From positions 158,587 through 222,586 of the forward strand of contig NZ_JBALHR010000005.1 of the NCBI RefSeq assembly GCF_036964905.1: 64,000 bases of DNA, in the 5' to 3' direction. This DNA is from Gemmobacter denitrificans (lineage in GTDB: Bacteria; Pseudomonadota; Alphaproteobacteria; Rhodobacterales; Rhodobacteraceae). This document shows positions 41,349 to 49,847 of the stretch, piece after piece (the first letter of the stretch is position 1; each line of letters opens with the position of its first letter). The notes below the pieces were generated by a model. It was not told where the DNA came from. It saw nothing but the letters and a program-made list of their open reading frames with translations, and searched no databases. The translations under genes were made by a program, and so were the position numbers.

Positions 41349-41764
41349 GATCGATCCTCCGTCGCGTCATAGGCGGTAAAGGCGCAGGCAAGCTTGTGGC
41401 CATTCGGGTCGCGGACATAGGCCACATAAAAGGCGGGATCATAGCCGGGCCTTGTGCCGGGGGCGCCTTCATCCGCGCCCGCATGGGCCAGAGCCGCGGC
41501 GTGAAACCCGCGCACCTGTGCGGCACTTTCGGCGCGAAACGTGACCATGGTGCCATTGCCGGCGCTGGCGGGCTGGCCGTTGAAGGGCGGGCAAAGCCAC
41601 AGCCCGGTGCCTTTGGCAGGGCCCCATCCTGCCCAGCCCTTCGGCGCATCCGGCAGGCGCGACAAGCCAACCACCGGCATGACGGCATCATAAAAGCGGA
41701 TACTGCGCGCCAGATCATCGCAGCCCAGGCAGATATCCATGATGCCGGGCCGTGCATCAGCCAT
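41345..41764 (-). CDS. VOC-family protein, tandem copy 2
   Basis: Vicinal-oxygen-chelate (glyoxalase/bleomycin-resistance-like) protein, 139 residues. It has the VOC betaalphabeta pattern (IMDICLGCDDLARSIRFYDAVM; GWAGWGP; LWLCPPFNGQPASAGNGTMVTF; DEGAPGTR...FYVAYVRDPNGHKLACAF). It is a close tandem copy of the gene just upstream; they share long identical stretches such as PASAGNG. Its ATG lies within the end of that gene (8-base overlap), and its stop overlaps the methyltransferase start by four bases. Function unknown; VOC proteins can isomerise, lyse or bind small molecules. Confidence 0.85.
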   Translation of the reverse strand: MADARPGIMDICLGCDDLARSIRFYDAVMPVVGLSRLPDAPKGWAGWGPAKGTGLWLCPPFNGQPASAGNGTMVTFRAESAAQVRGFHAAALAHAGADEGAPGTRPGYDPAFYVAYVRDPNGHKLACAFTAYDATEDRS

Positions 41765-42164
41765 GATCCTGACCCGGATCATAGTGATGAAAGACGAAGG
41801 CCAGCTTGTGCCCATCGGGCGAACGCGCATAGGCGACATAGAAGTCGGGCGAATAGTAGTCGCGCGTACCGGGGGCGCCTTCATCCCTGCCGCCATTGGC
41901 CAATGCGAGCGCGTAAAGTTCACGGACATGGGCCGCATCGCGCGCGGGAAAAGCAAAGGTGCCCCCATTTCCGGCACTGGCGGGCTGGCCATCAAAGGGC
42001 GGACACAGGTAAAAGCCGAAGCCTCCGTCATAATCCTTGCCCCAACCGGCCCAGCCTGCGCCCAGATCGGTCATGGGGTCATGGCCCAGACTGGCCATGA
42101 TTGGCCCCCAGAAGGCGGTTGCGCGGTCGATATTGTCTGTTCCGATGGTGGTATAAAGCAGCAT
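41757..42164 (-). CDS. VOC-family protein, tandem copy 1
   Basis: First of two tandem VOC-fold proteins, 135 residues: LLYTTIGTDNIDRATAFWGPIM; GWAGWGKDY; FYLCPPFDGQPASAGNGGTFAF; DEGAPGTR; FYVAYARSPDGHKLAFVFHHYD. The metal-ligand pattern expected of VOC enzymes (early His/Thr position and late Glu) is not obvious, so it may be non-catalytic or divergent. It begins five bases after the amidohydrolase stop. The second copy overlaps it by eight bases. The pair could form a heterodimer acting on an intermediate of the pathway. Confidence 0.85.
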   Translation of the reverse strand: MLLYTTIGTDNIDRATAFWGPIMASLGHDPMTDLGAGWAGWGKDYDGGFGFYLCPPFDGQPASAGNGGTFAFPARDAAHVRELYALALANGGRDEGAPGTRDYYSPDFYVAYARSPDGHKLAFVFHHYDPGQDHG

Positions 42165-42169
42165 GGCGG

Positions 42170-43774
42170 TTACCAGTCAGGGGCGCGCCAGACCTCGGTC
42201 CCTTTGAACAGGGTGGCCAGCACGCGGGTTTGCGAAATCTCTTGCGGCGGGATGGCGAAGATATCCCGATCCAGCACGATCAGATCAGCGGAAAACCCGG
42301 TCCGCAACATGCCGGTATGATGATCGCGCCAGCAGGCCCGGGCGGCGTTGACCGTGTAGCCCAGAACACATTCCTCCAGCGTCAGGGCCTGATCGGGGCA
42401 GAACGGGTCCAGCGGGTTGTCATCCCGCCGCTTGGTTCGGGTGATCGCGGTTTCGATGATTTCAAAGGGGTTCAGGGTTGAAACCGGCCAGTCCGATGAC
42501 AGGCACCAATCCGCCCCCGCCTGCAGCATCTTGCGGAAGGCATAGACATCGCCCCAACGCGCTTGCCCGATCATCGACAGCGATGGATCGGAATAGGGCG
42601 GCTCCAACCGGGCCCAGAGCGGTTGGATATTCGCCGTGGCCAGACCCTGCAGCCGGGCATGATCGGCCGGGTCCACCAGTTGCAAATGCGCCAACTGATG
42701 CTGCGCGGGCCAGGGGCCATTGGCAGTGCGGGCCGCCTCCAGCCCTTCGATGGCGCGGCGGGCGGCGGCATCGCCGATGACATGAACATGAATGGCAAAA
42801 CGCGCTGCATCCAGCGCGGTCATCAACTCGATCGTCTGTTCCAGGCTGAACATGCAGGGCGCATTGCCGCCCGTCGCATCGGCATAGGGGGCAAGATTGG
42901 CGGCGGTGCGGTTTTCGAACACACCATCCATGAAGAACTTGGCGGAATGGACGTGGAAATCCGGGCCGGGATGCGCCCGGCGCAACGCGACAAGCCGTTC
43001 AAGCGCAGTTGCGGCTGTATCGGCCTCGGTCACCTGTGCCGTGCCTGCAACGCGCAGGGTCAGCGTCCCTTCGGCTGCCGCGCGGGCATAGATGCGGGCC
43101 TCCATGTCACGGATTGCGGCATCAAGGACGCCCGTGATCCCGTGCTGATTGACATGGGCCTGCCCGGCCCGCAGTCCGGCCATCCGGTGATCGTCGGTCA
43201 GGCCCGGCAAGCGCGCCGCGACCACAGGGATCACCTCTTCATGAAGCATCCCCGTCGCCCGGCCCTGCGCATCGCGCAGGATATGGCCATTGGGCGGATC
43301 AGCTATCGTCTGAACCCCGGCCATTTCGATGGCCCGCGTGTTCAGGCAGGCATTGTGGAAGGAACTGTCATAGATCATCACCGGACGGTCGCTGACAGCC
43401 CGGTCGATGACGGCAGCCGTCAGATTATGGTCGCCAAATACCCCTGGCTGCCAGCCCGTCCCAAGGACGAGCGGCAGGTCAGGTCTTGCCGCCGCATGGG
43501 CGCGCAAGGTGGCGATCAAGGCGGCTTCGCTGTCCAGATCGAACAGATGGGCCGCCGTGGCCATGTCGATCCCGCCCGACAGAAGGTGAACATGCGCATC
43601 CTGAAACCCCGGCAGCACCAGTCGCCCGCCCGCATCGATCCTGTGATCCGCCTCCGGCGTGGTGCCTTGCCCCAGTGCGGCAATGCGTCCCGCCCGGATC
43701 AGAACCCAGTCGGCCCAAGGCGCTGGCGGATCCATTGTGCGGATGCGGGCATTGTGGATCAGTGTGTCAGGCAA
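42170..43774 (-). CDS. Amidohydrolase, YtcJ/AtzF-like metal-dependent hydrolase
   Basis: Amidohydrolase-family (amidohydro_3, YtcJ-type) enzyme, 534 residues. The metal-ligand motif DAHVHLLSGG follows LVLPGFQ, and later HVHVIGDAAARRA, HQLAHLQLV and the catalytic Asp in CLSSDWPVST are visible. The likely role is hydrolysis of an amide, carbamoyl or formamide bond in the pathway. I choose a TTG start (first residues PDTLIHNARIRTM) because GGAGG lies eight bases upstream and it overlaps the cupin stop by only eight bases. An ATG 21 codons earlier would overlap the cupin gene by 71 bases and has no such site. Confidence 0.87.
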   Translation of the reverse strand: MPDTLIHNARIRTMDPPAPWADWVLIRAGRIAALGQGTTPEADHRIDAGGRLVLPGFQDAHVHLLSGGIDMATAAHLFDLDSEAALIATLRAHAAARPDLPLVLGTGWQPGVFGDHNLTAAVIDRAVSDRPVMIYDSSFHNACLNTRAIEMAGVQTIADPPNGHILRDAQGRATGMLHEEVIPVVAARLPGLTDDHRMAGLRAGQAHVNQHGITGVLDAAIRDMEARIYARAAAEGTLTLRVAGTAQVTEADTAATALERLVALRRAHPGPDFHVHSAKFFMDGVFENRTAANLAPYADATGGNAPCMFSLEQTIELMTALDAARFAIHVHVIGDAAARRAIEGLEAARTANGPWPAQHQLAHLQLVDPADHARLQGLATANIQPLWARLEPPYSDPSLSMIGQARWGDVYAFRKMLQAGADWCLSSDWPVSTLNPFEIIETAITRTKRRDDNPLDPFCPDQALTLEECVLGYTVNAARACWRDHHTGMLRTGFSADLIVLDRDIFAIPPQEISQTRVLATLFKGTEVWRAPDW

Positions 43775-44618
43775 GGGTAATGGCCTCCAGCGCGGCCCAG
43801 TCGGCTGCAGGGATGACGACCGCCTCTTCGTTGACATCCTTGGTCCAGACGAACAGGCACAGGAACGGCACCGAGCCTACCTTGGTCAGATGCGGCTGAT
43901 GCGGCGGGTTCCAGACCGGCTGATGCGCGGGCTTCACGATCAGCGGCCGATCCACGCCAAACCGCCAGCCATGGGGTCCAGTCAGCGGGGCATAGAGTTC
44001 CGGCGCTGCATGCCGGTGATCGCGATACAGCACCCCCGGCGCGATCAGAAACACGCCCAGTTCGAATTCCGTCGCCGCAAAGGGGGCATCGCCACCCCGG
44101 ATCGCCGCATAGGCATGGCCCATCGCGAAAGCCTCACCGATCTGATCGCGCGGATAGGCGTCATAGGTGATCCATTCCAGATGCCCTGATGCGCCACCCA
44201 GCGCGGCGGCCAGTTCGGGCTGATCCTTTGCCACCAGCGCAAGCGCGGGCTGCAGCCAATGGGCCACCACCGCGTTCTGTCGGCTTGGCATGGCCCGCTC
44301 GGCCCCGGGATCGGGCGACAGGCCCGCCCGCACTTCGGCCGAGCCGGGATGGTCTAGTGTCAGCAGATAATCACGGGCCGAAGCATAAAGCCGGGCCACC
44401 GGGCTTTGGGTCATGGATATCTCCGGCAAGGGCAAGCCGCGTTCGCGCAACACCGCCAGCGGATCGCGCGCGTCATGGGCCGAGGCGACGCGGTACACCT
44501 CCAGCATGTCGGCAGTCATCCGGCCCGCCCGATACAGCGCCATCGCCGCGCCATAGCGCACGCGGCCCGATCCGGGCTGGCCAAGCGGCGCGTTGATATA
44601 TTGCGCCGGATCATTCAT
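43767..44618 (-). CDS. Cupin protein of the DMSP-lyase-like superfamily
   Basis: 283-residue protein with a C-terminal cupin domain resembling DddQ/DddK/DddL-type DMSP lyases. The metal site reads HRHAAPELY (H201, H203, E207, Y209), the same H-x-H-x3-E-x-Y spacing as in those enzymes, with a fourth candidate His at 240 or 243 (NPPHQPH). FELGVFLIAPGVLYRDHRH and ELYAPLTGPHGWRFG are typical of the superfamily. DMSP lyases cleave DMSP to acrylate and DMS, but the superfamily includes other activities, and the N-terminal 180 residues are not diagnostic. It overlaps both neighbours by eight bases, inside an amine/onium uptake operon, so the real substrate may be another onium compound. Confidence 0.78.
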   Translation of the reverse strand: MNDPAQYINAPLGQPGSGRVRYGAAMALYRAGRMTADMLEVYRVASAHDARDPLAVLRERGLPLPEISMTQSPVARLYASARDYLLTLDHPGSAEVRAGLSPDPGAERAMPSRQNAVVAHWLQPALALVAKDQPELAAALGGASGHLEWITYDAYPRDQIGEAFAMGHAYAAIRGGDAPFAATEFELGVFLIAPGVLYRDHRHAAPELYAPLTGPHGWRFGVDRPLIVKPAHQPVWNPPHQPHLTKVGSVPFLCLFVWTKDVNEEAVVIPAADWAALEAITLA

Positions 44619-45450
44619 TGCGTTGAAAGGCCAGGCGTTCTTCGGCCAGCCGCCGTTTTTCGGCCCGGTTCATGATGATCCCGGCAGCGATCACCCCGAT
44701 CCCCACCACCAGAACCATCAGCGTCGCCAATGCGTTGATATCGGGTGTCACACCCAGCTTGACCTTTGACCAGACCAGCAGCGGCAGGGTGGTATAGCCC
44801 GGTCCCGTGACGAATGACGAAATCACCACGTCATCCAGACTGATCGTAAAGGCCAACAGCCAGCCCGACAGGATGGCGGGCGAAATCACCGGCAGAGTGA
44901 TGTCGAACATCACTTGCCATGGGCGGCTGCCCAGATCCATCGCCGCCTCTTCGATCGCGCGGTCGGCCTGCACCACACGGGCCTGCACCACCGTTGTCAC
45001 GAAAACCATCGAAAAGGTGATATGGGCCAGTGTGATGGTGGTAAAGCCGCGCTGCCCGGGCCAGCCGATCCAGTCGGCCATCAGGATGAAGAACACCAGC
45101 ATCGAAATACCCGTGATCACCTCGGGCATGATGAGGGGCGCGGTGACCAGCCCCGAAAACAGCGTCCGCCCCCGGAACTTGGTAAACCTTGCCAGTGTGA
45201 TCCCCGCCATTGTGCCCAGAATGGTGGCGAAGGTGGCGGAAATCAGCGCGATCTTCAGCGACAGCAGCAGGGCGTCGATCACCTTGTCATTCGACAGAAG
45301 CGACACATACCACTTGGTCGAAAAGCCGCCCCAGACCGTCGCCAGCCGCGAGTTGTTGAAGGAATAGACGATCATCGACAGGATCGGAATGTAGAAGAAG
45401 GCAAAGCCGAAGCAAAGCATCGTCATCAGGAAGGTGGAGCGCCGCTTCAT
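44611..45450 (-). CDS. Polyamine-type ABC transporter permease (PotC/PotI-like)
   Basis: Inner-membrane permease of 279 residues with six or so helices. The EAA-loop motif EEAAMDLGSRPWQVMFDITLPVISPAI couples it to the ATPase. The N-terminus FLMTMLCFGFAFFYIPILSMIVYSFN is typical of PotC-type proteins. It is preceded by GAGGGGACGAA and overlaps the partner permease by four bases. Part of a complete four-gene importer with the binding protein, ATPase and second permease. Polyamine-type by family; actual cargo unknown. Confidence 0.9.
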   Translation of the reverse strand: MKRRSTFLMTMLCFGFAFFYIPILSMIVYSFNNSRLATVWGGFSTKWYVSLLSNDKVIDALLLSLKIALISATFATILGTMAGITLARFTKFRGRTLFSGLVTAPLIMPEVITGISMLVFFILMADWIGWPGQRGFTTITLAHITFSMVFVTTVVQARVVQADRAIEEAAMDLGSRPWQVMFDITLPVISPAILSGWLLAFTISLDDVVISSFVTGPGYTTLPLLVWSKVKLGVTPDINALATLMVLVVGIGVIAAGIIMNRAEKRRLAEERLAFQRNE

Positions 45451-46373
45451 TTCGTCCCCTCGGCCCGGGCCTGATAATGGCTGTAGATCATGGTTGGCAG
45501 CACCATCAGGATCAGCAAAGCCACCGCCACGGCCGATGCCATCGGCCAATCGCGCGCCTGACCGAATTCATCGGCGATGATCTTGCCGATCATCGGCTGT
45601 GACGCATTGCCCACCAGCGACGGGATCACCAGTTCACCCGCTGCCGGAATGAAGACCAGCATCCCCCCCGCAACGATGCCGGGCACCGATTGTGGCAGTG
45701 TCACATCGAGAAATACCTGATAGGGGCGCGAGCCCAGATCCATCGCCGCCTCATCCAGCGTCGGGTCCAGCCGTTCCAGACTGGCATAGAGCGGCAGGAT
45801 CATGAAGGGCAGATAGGTATAGACCATGACCAGAACCACCGCGAAATTGGTGTTCATCATCGGCACGAAACGGATGGCCCAATCCACCGGCACCAGAAAG
45901 TTCCAGGCGTCGGTCAACAGCCCGTTGAACCAACTGTTCTTGCCCATCAGCCCCATCCACGCATAGACGCGCAGCAGGAACGAGGTCCAGAATGGCAGGA
46001 TCACCAGCATCAGCAGGATATTGCGCCAGCTTTTCGACACCCGGGTCAGGCCAAGGGCCATCGGATAACCGATCAGCAGACACAGGAAGGCCGCGAAGGC
46101 CGCATTGACCACCGAGGTCAGAAAGGCGCGCAGATAAAGGCTGTCCGTCAGAACCCGGTGATACGAGCTCCAGTTGATCCAGGCGTGATCCCCACCAAAG
46201 GAAAACGGCGGGGCGGTCGGCGTGTTGGTGGCCACGCTCATCGCCACGACAATGAGAAACGGCAGAAGGAACCAGATCACCAGCCAGCCATAGGGGGCGC
46301 CGATCAGAAGGGCCGTCCAGCCCTTCAGATCGAACCAGCGCTGAAAACGGCCCGTGTTCATGTCAGGGTCCAT
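45447..46373 (-). CDS. Polyamine-type ABC transporter permease (PotB/PotH-like)
   Basis: Second permease, 308 residues. It has the EAA loop DEAAMDLGSRPYQVFLDVTLPQSVPGI and the PotB/PotH-like block LLRVYAWMGLMGKNSWFN. The chosen ATG (MDPDMNTGRF) lies one base past the ATPase stop and has GGTGG seven bases upstream; an ATG four codons later is an alternative. Together with the PotC-like subunit it forms the channel. Confidence 0.9.
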   Translation of the reverse strand: MDPDMNTGRFQRWFDLKGWTALLIGAPYGWLVIWFLLPFLIVVAMSVATNTPTAPPFSFGGDHAWINWSSYHRVLTDSLYLRAFLTSVVNAAFAAFLCLLIGYPMALGLTRVSKSWRNILLMLVILPFWTSFLLRVYAWMGLMGKNSWFNGLLTDAWNFLVPVDWAIRFVPMMNTNFAVVLVMVYTYLPFMILPLYASLERLDPTLDEAAMDLGSRPYQVFLDVTLPQSVPGIVAGGMLVFIPAAGELVIPSLVGNASQPMIGKIIADEFGQARDWPMASAVAVALLILMVLPTMIYSHYQARAEGTK

Positions 46374-46374
46374 C

Positions 46375-47481
46375 TCAGGCCACCAGCACAATGGCGGCAG
46401 ACGGGTCGAAGGAAACCCAGACCTCGTCATCCCAATCGGCCACCCGGGCACCCTCATCGCCGCGGCGCGCGTTGACCGCATGGGCCTGAACCAGCGCCTG
46501 AGGCAAGGCGATGCGATACAGGCTGTCCTTGCCGAAATAGGCCAGATCCTTCACATGCCCGGCCACCGCATTCGGGCCTTCCGGCCTGTCCTTGGCGATG
46601 CGCATCTTCTCTGGCCGGATGGCCAGCGAAACGGGTTGCCCGGGCGTCGCTGCCGCAGAATCGCGGGCCAGAACATCGCCCCCCAGGGCCGGAACATGCA
46701 ACCGAAGCCAGGGAGCTTCGCGCGCGACCACGGTTGCTTCAAAGCTGTTCACCGATCCGATGAACCCCGCCACAAACCTTGATGCCGGGAATTCATAAAC
46801 CTCGGTCGGGGTGCCCACCTGTTTGACCTGCCCCTTGTCCATCACCGCGATGCGATCTGACAGGGTCATGGCTTCTTCCTGGTCATGGGTGACCACGATG
46901 AAGGTGACCCCGGTGCGCTGCTGGATCGACATCAGCTCGAACTGGGTATGTTCGCGCAGCTTCTTGTCCAGCGCGGCCAGAGGTTCATCCAGCAGCAGCA
47001 GCTTGGGCTGCCGCGCCAGCGCCCGGGCCAGCGCAACACGCTGCCGCTGACCGCCGGAAATCTGGTGCGGCTTGCGATGCGCAAATTGGGTCAGCTGCAC
47101 CAGATCCAGCATTTCGGCCACCCGGGCCGCGCGGTCGGCTTTTGACAGACCCTTTTCATGCTTCAGCCCATAGCCCACATTGGCCGCGACTGTCATATGC
47201 GGAAAGATGGCATAAGACTGGAACATCATATGGACCGGGCGCTCCCAAGGCGGCACCCCCGCCATATCGCGCCCATCCAGAAAGATGCGACCCTCGCTGG
47301 GTTCCTCGAATCCTGCCAGCATGCGCAAAAGCGTGGTCTTGCCACAGCCGGACCCGCCGAGCAGCGAAAAGATTTCTCCCTTTTCGACAGTCAGGTTCAC
47401 ATCCTTGACGGCCTGAAAGGTGCCAAATCTTTTCGAAACCCCCTCGATCCGCAGAAACGGACCGGTTTCTTCCACCGCCAT
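46375..47481 (-). CDS. Polyamine-type ABC transporter ATP-binding protein (PotA/PotG-like)
   Basis: ATPase of the importer, 368 residues. Walker A GGSGCGKTT (42-50), MMFQSYAIFPHMTV, signature ISGGQRQR, Walker B LLLLDEPLAALD, His switch VTHDQEEAM, then a C-terminal TOBE domain (FIGSVNSFEATV... AIRPEKMRI). The TOBE region is usual for PotA/PotG and other MOI-type importers. Three bases separate it from the binding-protein stop. Confidence 0.93.
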   Translation of the reverse strand: MAVEETGPFLRIEGVSKRFGTFQAVKDVNLTVEKGEIFSLLGGSGCGKTTLLRMLAGFEEPSEGRIFLDGRDMAGVPPWERPVHMMFQSYAIFPHMTVAANVGYGLKHEKGLSKADRAARVAEMLDLVQLTQFAHRKPHQISGGQRQRVALARALARQPKLLLLDEPLAALDKKLREHTQFELMSIQQRTGVTFIVVTHDQEEAMTLSDRIAVMDKGQVKQVGTPTEVYEFPASRFVAGFIGSVNSFEATVVAREAPWLRLHVPALGGDVLARDSAAATPGQPVSLAIRPEKMRIAKDRPEGPNAVAGHVKDLAYFGKDSLYRIALPQALVQAHAVNARRGDEGARVADWDDEVWVSFDPSAAIVLVA

Positions 47482-47484
47482 CCG

Positions 47485-48588
47485 TCAGCCGCCCGTCTTG
47501 ATTTCGGTCCAGGCCCGCGTCATGTCGGATTCCTGCTCAATGGTCTGGGGCAGCGGCGCATAAAGCCGGGCTTTGGCTGCCTCATCCGGATAGACTGCAG
47601 GGTCGGCGGCGATGGCCGGATCGACAAAGGGCAGCGCCGCCTTGTTCAGATTGGCATAGCCTGTAAAATTGGTGCAGGCGGCGATCACCTCGGGGCGCAG
47701 CAGGTAATCCAGGAACTTGTGCCCATTCTCCACATTGGCGGCATCGGCGGGCATCACCCACATGTCGAACCACAGCGGTGCCCCGGTCCGGGGGATGAAA
47801 TAGCCAAGATTCATGTCGATCCCGCCTTCGGCGGCGCGCGCCTTGGCCACGCCATAATCGCCCGACCAGTTGTTGACGGCACAAGCCTCGCCATTCGGCA
47901 GTGTGGTCAGATAATTGGAATTGTCGAAGGTCGAAACATAGTCGCGCACCGGCCGGACGGCCTCCACCATCCTGGCCCATTCTGCGGGGCCTGCAGTGTT
48001 CGGATCGATGCCCAGATAGCTGAGGATCATGAATCCGATATCGCTCGGGCTATCCAGCAGCGATATCCCGCAATCGGCCAGCAGCGCCGCGTTTTCGGGT
48101 TTCAGCAACAGATCGAGGGATTCAAAATCAGCATCGGGAATGCGTTCCTTCACCATGTCGATATTGTAGGTCACCCCGACCGAGCCCCACATATAGGGCA
48201 CACCATGCTGAAAGCCGGGATCATACATTTCGCCGATCTTCAACAAGGCCGGATCAAGATTGGCCCAGCCTGTCAGTTTGCTGCGGTCCAGTTTCTGCAC
48301 CACACCCGCCTGCACTGATCGCGACAGGCTTTGCCCCGCATGCAGCACCAGATCATAGCCCGTGGAGCCGGCCAGCATCTTGGCCTGCATTTCCTCGGCG
48401 CTGGCATAGAGATCATAGACCACCTCGATCCCGGTTTCAGAGGTGAAATCCTCAAGCGTCGTCTCGCCGATGTAATCGGCCCAGTTGTAGACGTTCACCC
48501 GACCGGCCTGTGCCCAGGATGGGCGCACCCATGGCGTGGCCAGCGTGGCAGTTGCCCCGATCAGGGCCTGACGACGGTTCAATCTCAT
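47485..48588 (-). CDS. Polyamine-type periplasmic binding protein (PotF/PotD-like)
   Basis: Extracellular solute-binding protein of 367 residues and first gene of the second operon half. The N-terminus LNRRQALIGATATLATPWVRPSWA looks like a twin-arginine signal. The mature start VNVYNWADYIGETTLEDF and the EVVYDLYASAEEMQAKMLAG region are those of PotD/PotF. The usual anionic and aromatic pocket residues cannot be placed with certainty, so cargo could be a polyamine or another cationic amine such as a methylated onium. An operator-like sequence matching the one before the aminotransferase lies 22 bases before its ATG. Confidence 0.9.
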   Translation of the reverse strand: MRLNRRQALIGATATLATPWVRPSWAQAGRVNVYNWADYIGETTLEDFTSETGIEVVYDLYASAEEMQAKMLAGSTGYDLVLHAGQSLSRSVQAGVVQKLDRSKLTGWANLDPALLKIGEMYDPGFQHGVPYMWGSVGVTYNIDMVKERIPDADFESLDLLLKPENAALLADCGISLLDSPSDIGFMILSYLGIDPNTAGPAEWARMVEAVRPVRDYVSTFDNSNYLTTLPNGEACAVNNWSGDYGVAKARAAEGGIDMNLGYFIPRTGAPLWFDMWVMPADAANVENGHKFLDYLLRPEVIAACTNFTGYANLNKAALPFVDPAIAADPAVYPDEAAKARLYAPLPQTIEQESDMTRAWTEIKTGG

Positions 48589-48609
48589 GGCAGTCTCCCC
48601 GGTTTGTTA

Positions 48610-48627
48610 TGATTGGATTGTCAGTCA
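48610..48627. promoter_or_regulatory. Operator-like site before the transporter half (BetI-type)
   Basis: TGATTG-GATTGT-CAGTCA. The 6-base arms and 6-base spacing are identical to those of the site at 56664-56681 read on its minus strand. It lies in the only gap of this region on the minus strand (48589-48641), about 22 bases before the binding-protein ATG, suitable for repression. A further perfect dyad CTGAC-CCTAT-GTCAG lies at 48636-48650, overlapping the end of the Rieske gene, and may be a second half-related site. Confidence 0.65.
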
Positions 48628-48641
48628 GCTTACGCCTGACC

Positions 48642-49847
48642 CTATGTCAGACAAGACATTTCTGCGTTGATCTGCGCGATGCGATCCTCGGCGGGCGCTG
48701 TATCCAGACGCATCACGGGAAGCAGGTCGCGCAACCGGTCATGGTGCCGCCGGACACCATATTCGAGATCCGACAGGTGAAACCCTTCGAAGGCATCCGA
48801 CTTCATCGATTCATTCGACCAGATCGCCAGTTGTTGATCCTCGGCCGAGGTGGCGCGGTCTATCCGATAGGCCAGATACCGGGCCAGCCGCCTTTCGCGG
48901 GTTTCATTCGGCCAGCGGTACACCCGGCCGGTCAGCCGCGTGACACCTTCGGATATCGGGATGTCATGATAGAATTGCAGCCCATCGGGTGTGATCGCAA
49001 AGACCTGCGCGGGAAAGATGCCGTAATAGGTCCAGGCGCGCTGCAAATGCTGCGGCAGGTCCGGGCGCGGCGGAGAGAGCTTCGTGTAATGCCGGACCGA
49101 CCAGCCCCGACCGGGGACATCGCCGAACCAGCCGACCGACATCGACAACCCGTCATCCATGTAGCAATCGACATAGCTGCGGCCGTAAAGATCCTGCAGC
49201 CCGGGATGCGCCAGCGGAACATGATAGCCTTCATTGTCCACATCGCGCACGGATTTCCAGTTGACCGGCAGATCGACCGACCAGTCGGGGATCGTCACCG
49301 GAACGATGGATTTCAGATCATAGGCCGCAAAATCCGCGTCCAACGGGGCCAGAAGCTCGGCAATTCCCGGCTGCGGACCCGGTGCAAAGCGCAGGAAGAT
49401 GAAGCCGTGGAACATCTCCATCTCGATCGGCTTCAGCCCGAAATCCTCGCGGTTCAGATCCCCGAAGGACCGGGGCTGCGACGGACCACGCAGGCTGCCA
49501 TCAAGGTTGTAGACCCAGCCATGAAAAGGACAGACGACGGACCCCCGGCAATGCCCCTGCGATCCGGCCACCACCCGCGCACCGCGATGACGGCACAGGT
49601 TGTGAAATGCCCGCACGACGCCATCCTGCCCGCGCATCACCACCGCGCGTTCGCCCAGCAGATCAAAGCTCAGCCAATCGCCGGGGTTGGGGATGTCGCA
49701 GTCATGGCCGACAATCTGCCAATGGGTCAGAAAGACCTTGTCGCGTTCAAGCGCAAACAGCGCAGGCGAATGATAGGTCCACCCGGGCAGGCCACGCCGG
49801 TCCCAGTCTTTCGGCACAGAAACTGTCGGATAGGGCAATCGGGTCAT
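48642..49847 (-). CDS. Rieske non-heme iron oxygenase, alpha subunit (A)
   Basis: Ring-hydroxylating-type oxygenase subunit, 401 residues. Rieske cluster ligands: C85, H87 in CRHRGARV and C106, H109 in CPFHGW. Mononuclear iron site: NEGYHVPLAHPGL with H209 and H214. In amine pathways such enzymes do oxidative N-demethylation or C-N bond cleavage (glycine betaine, stachydrine, carnitine types). No reductase gene is in the cluster, so electrons must come from elsewhere. The start ATG follows GGGGGACACC and overlaps the second Rieske gene's stop by four bases. Confidence 0.9.
   Translation of the reverse strand: MTRLPYPTVSVPKDWDRRGLPGWTYHSPALFALERDKVFLTHWQIVGHDCDIPNPGDWLSFDLLGERAVVMRGQDGVVRAFHNLCRHRGARVVAGSQGHCRGSVVCPFHGWVYNLDGSLRGPSQPRSFGDLNREDFGLKPIEMEMFHGFIFLRFAPGPQPGIAELLAPLDADFAAYDLKSIVPVTIPDWSVDLPVNWKSVRDVDNEGYHVPLAHPGLQDLYGRSYVDCYMDDGLSMSVGWFGDVPGRGWSVRHYTKLSPPRPDLPQHLQRAWTYYGIFPAQVFAITPDGLQFYHDIPISEGVTRLTGRVYRWPNETRERRLARYLAYRIDRATSAEDQQLAIWSNESMKSDAFEGFHLSDLEYGVRRHHDRLRDLLPVMRLDTAPAEDRIAQINAEMSCLT

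Noticed and set aside
43767..44618. Calling the cupin a proven DMSP lyase
   Set aside because: Metal-site spacing fits, but the superfamily includes non-lyases and the operon suggests another substrate, so only a superfamily call is made.
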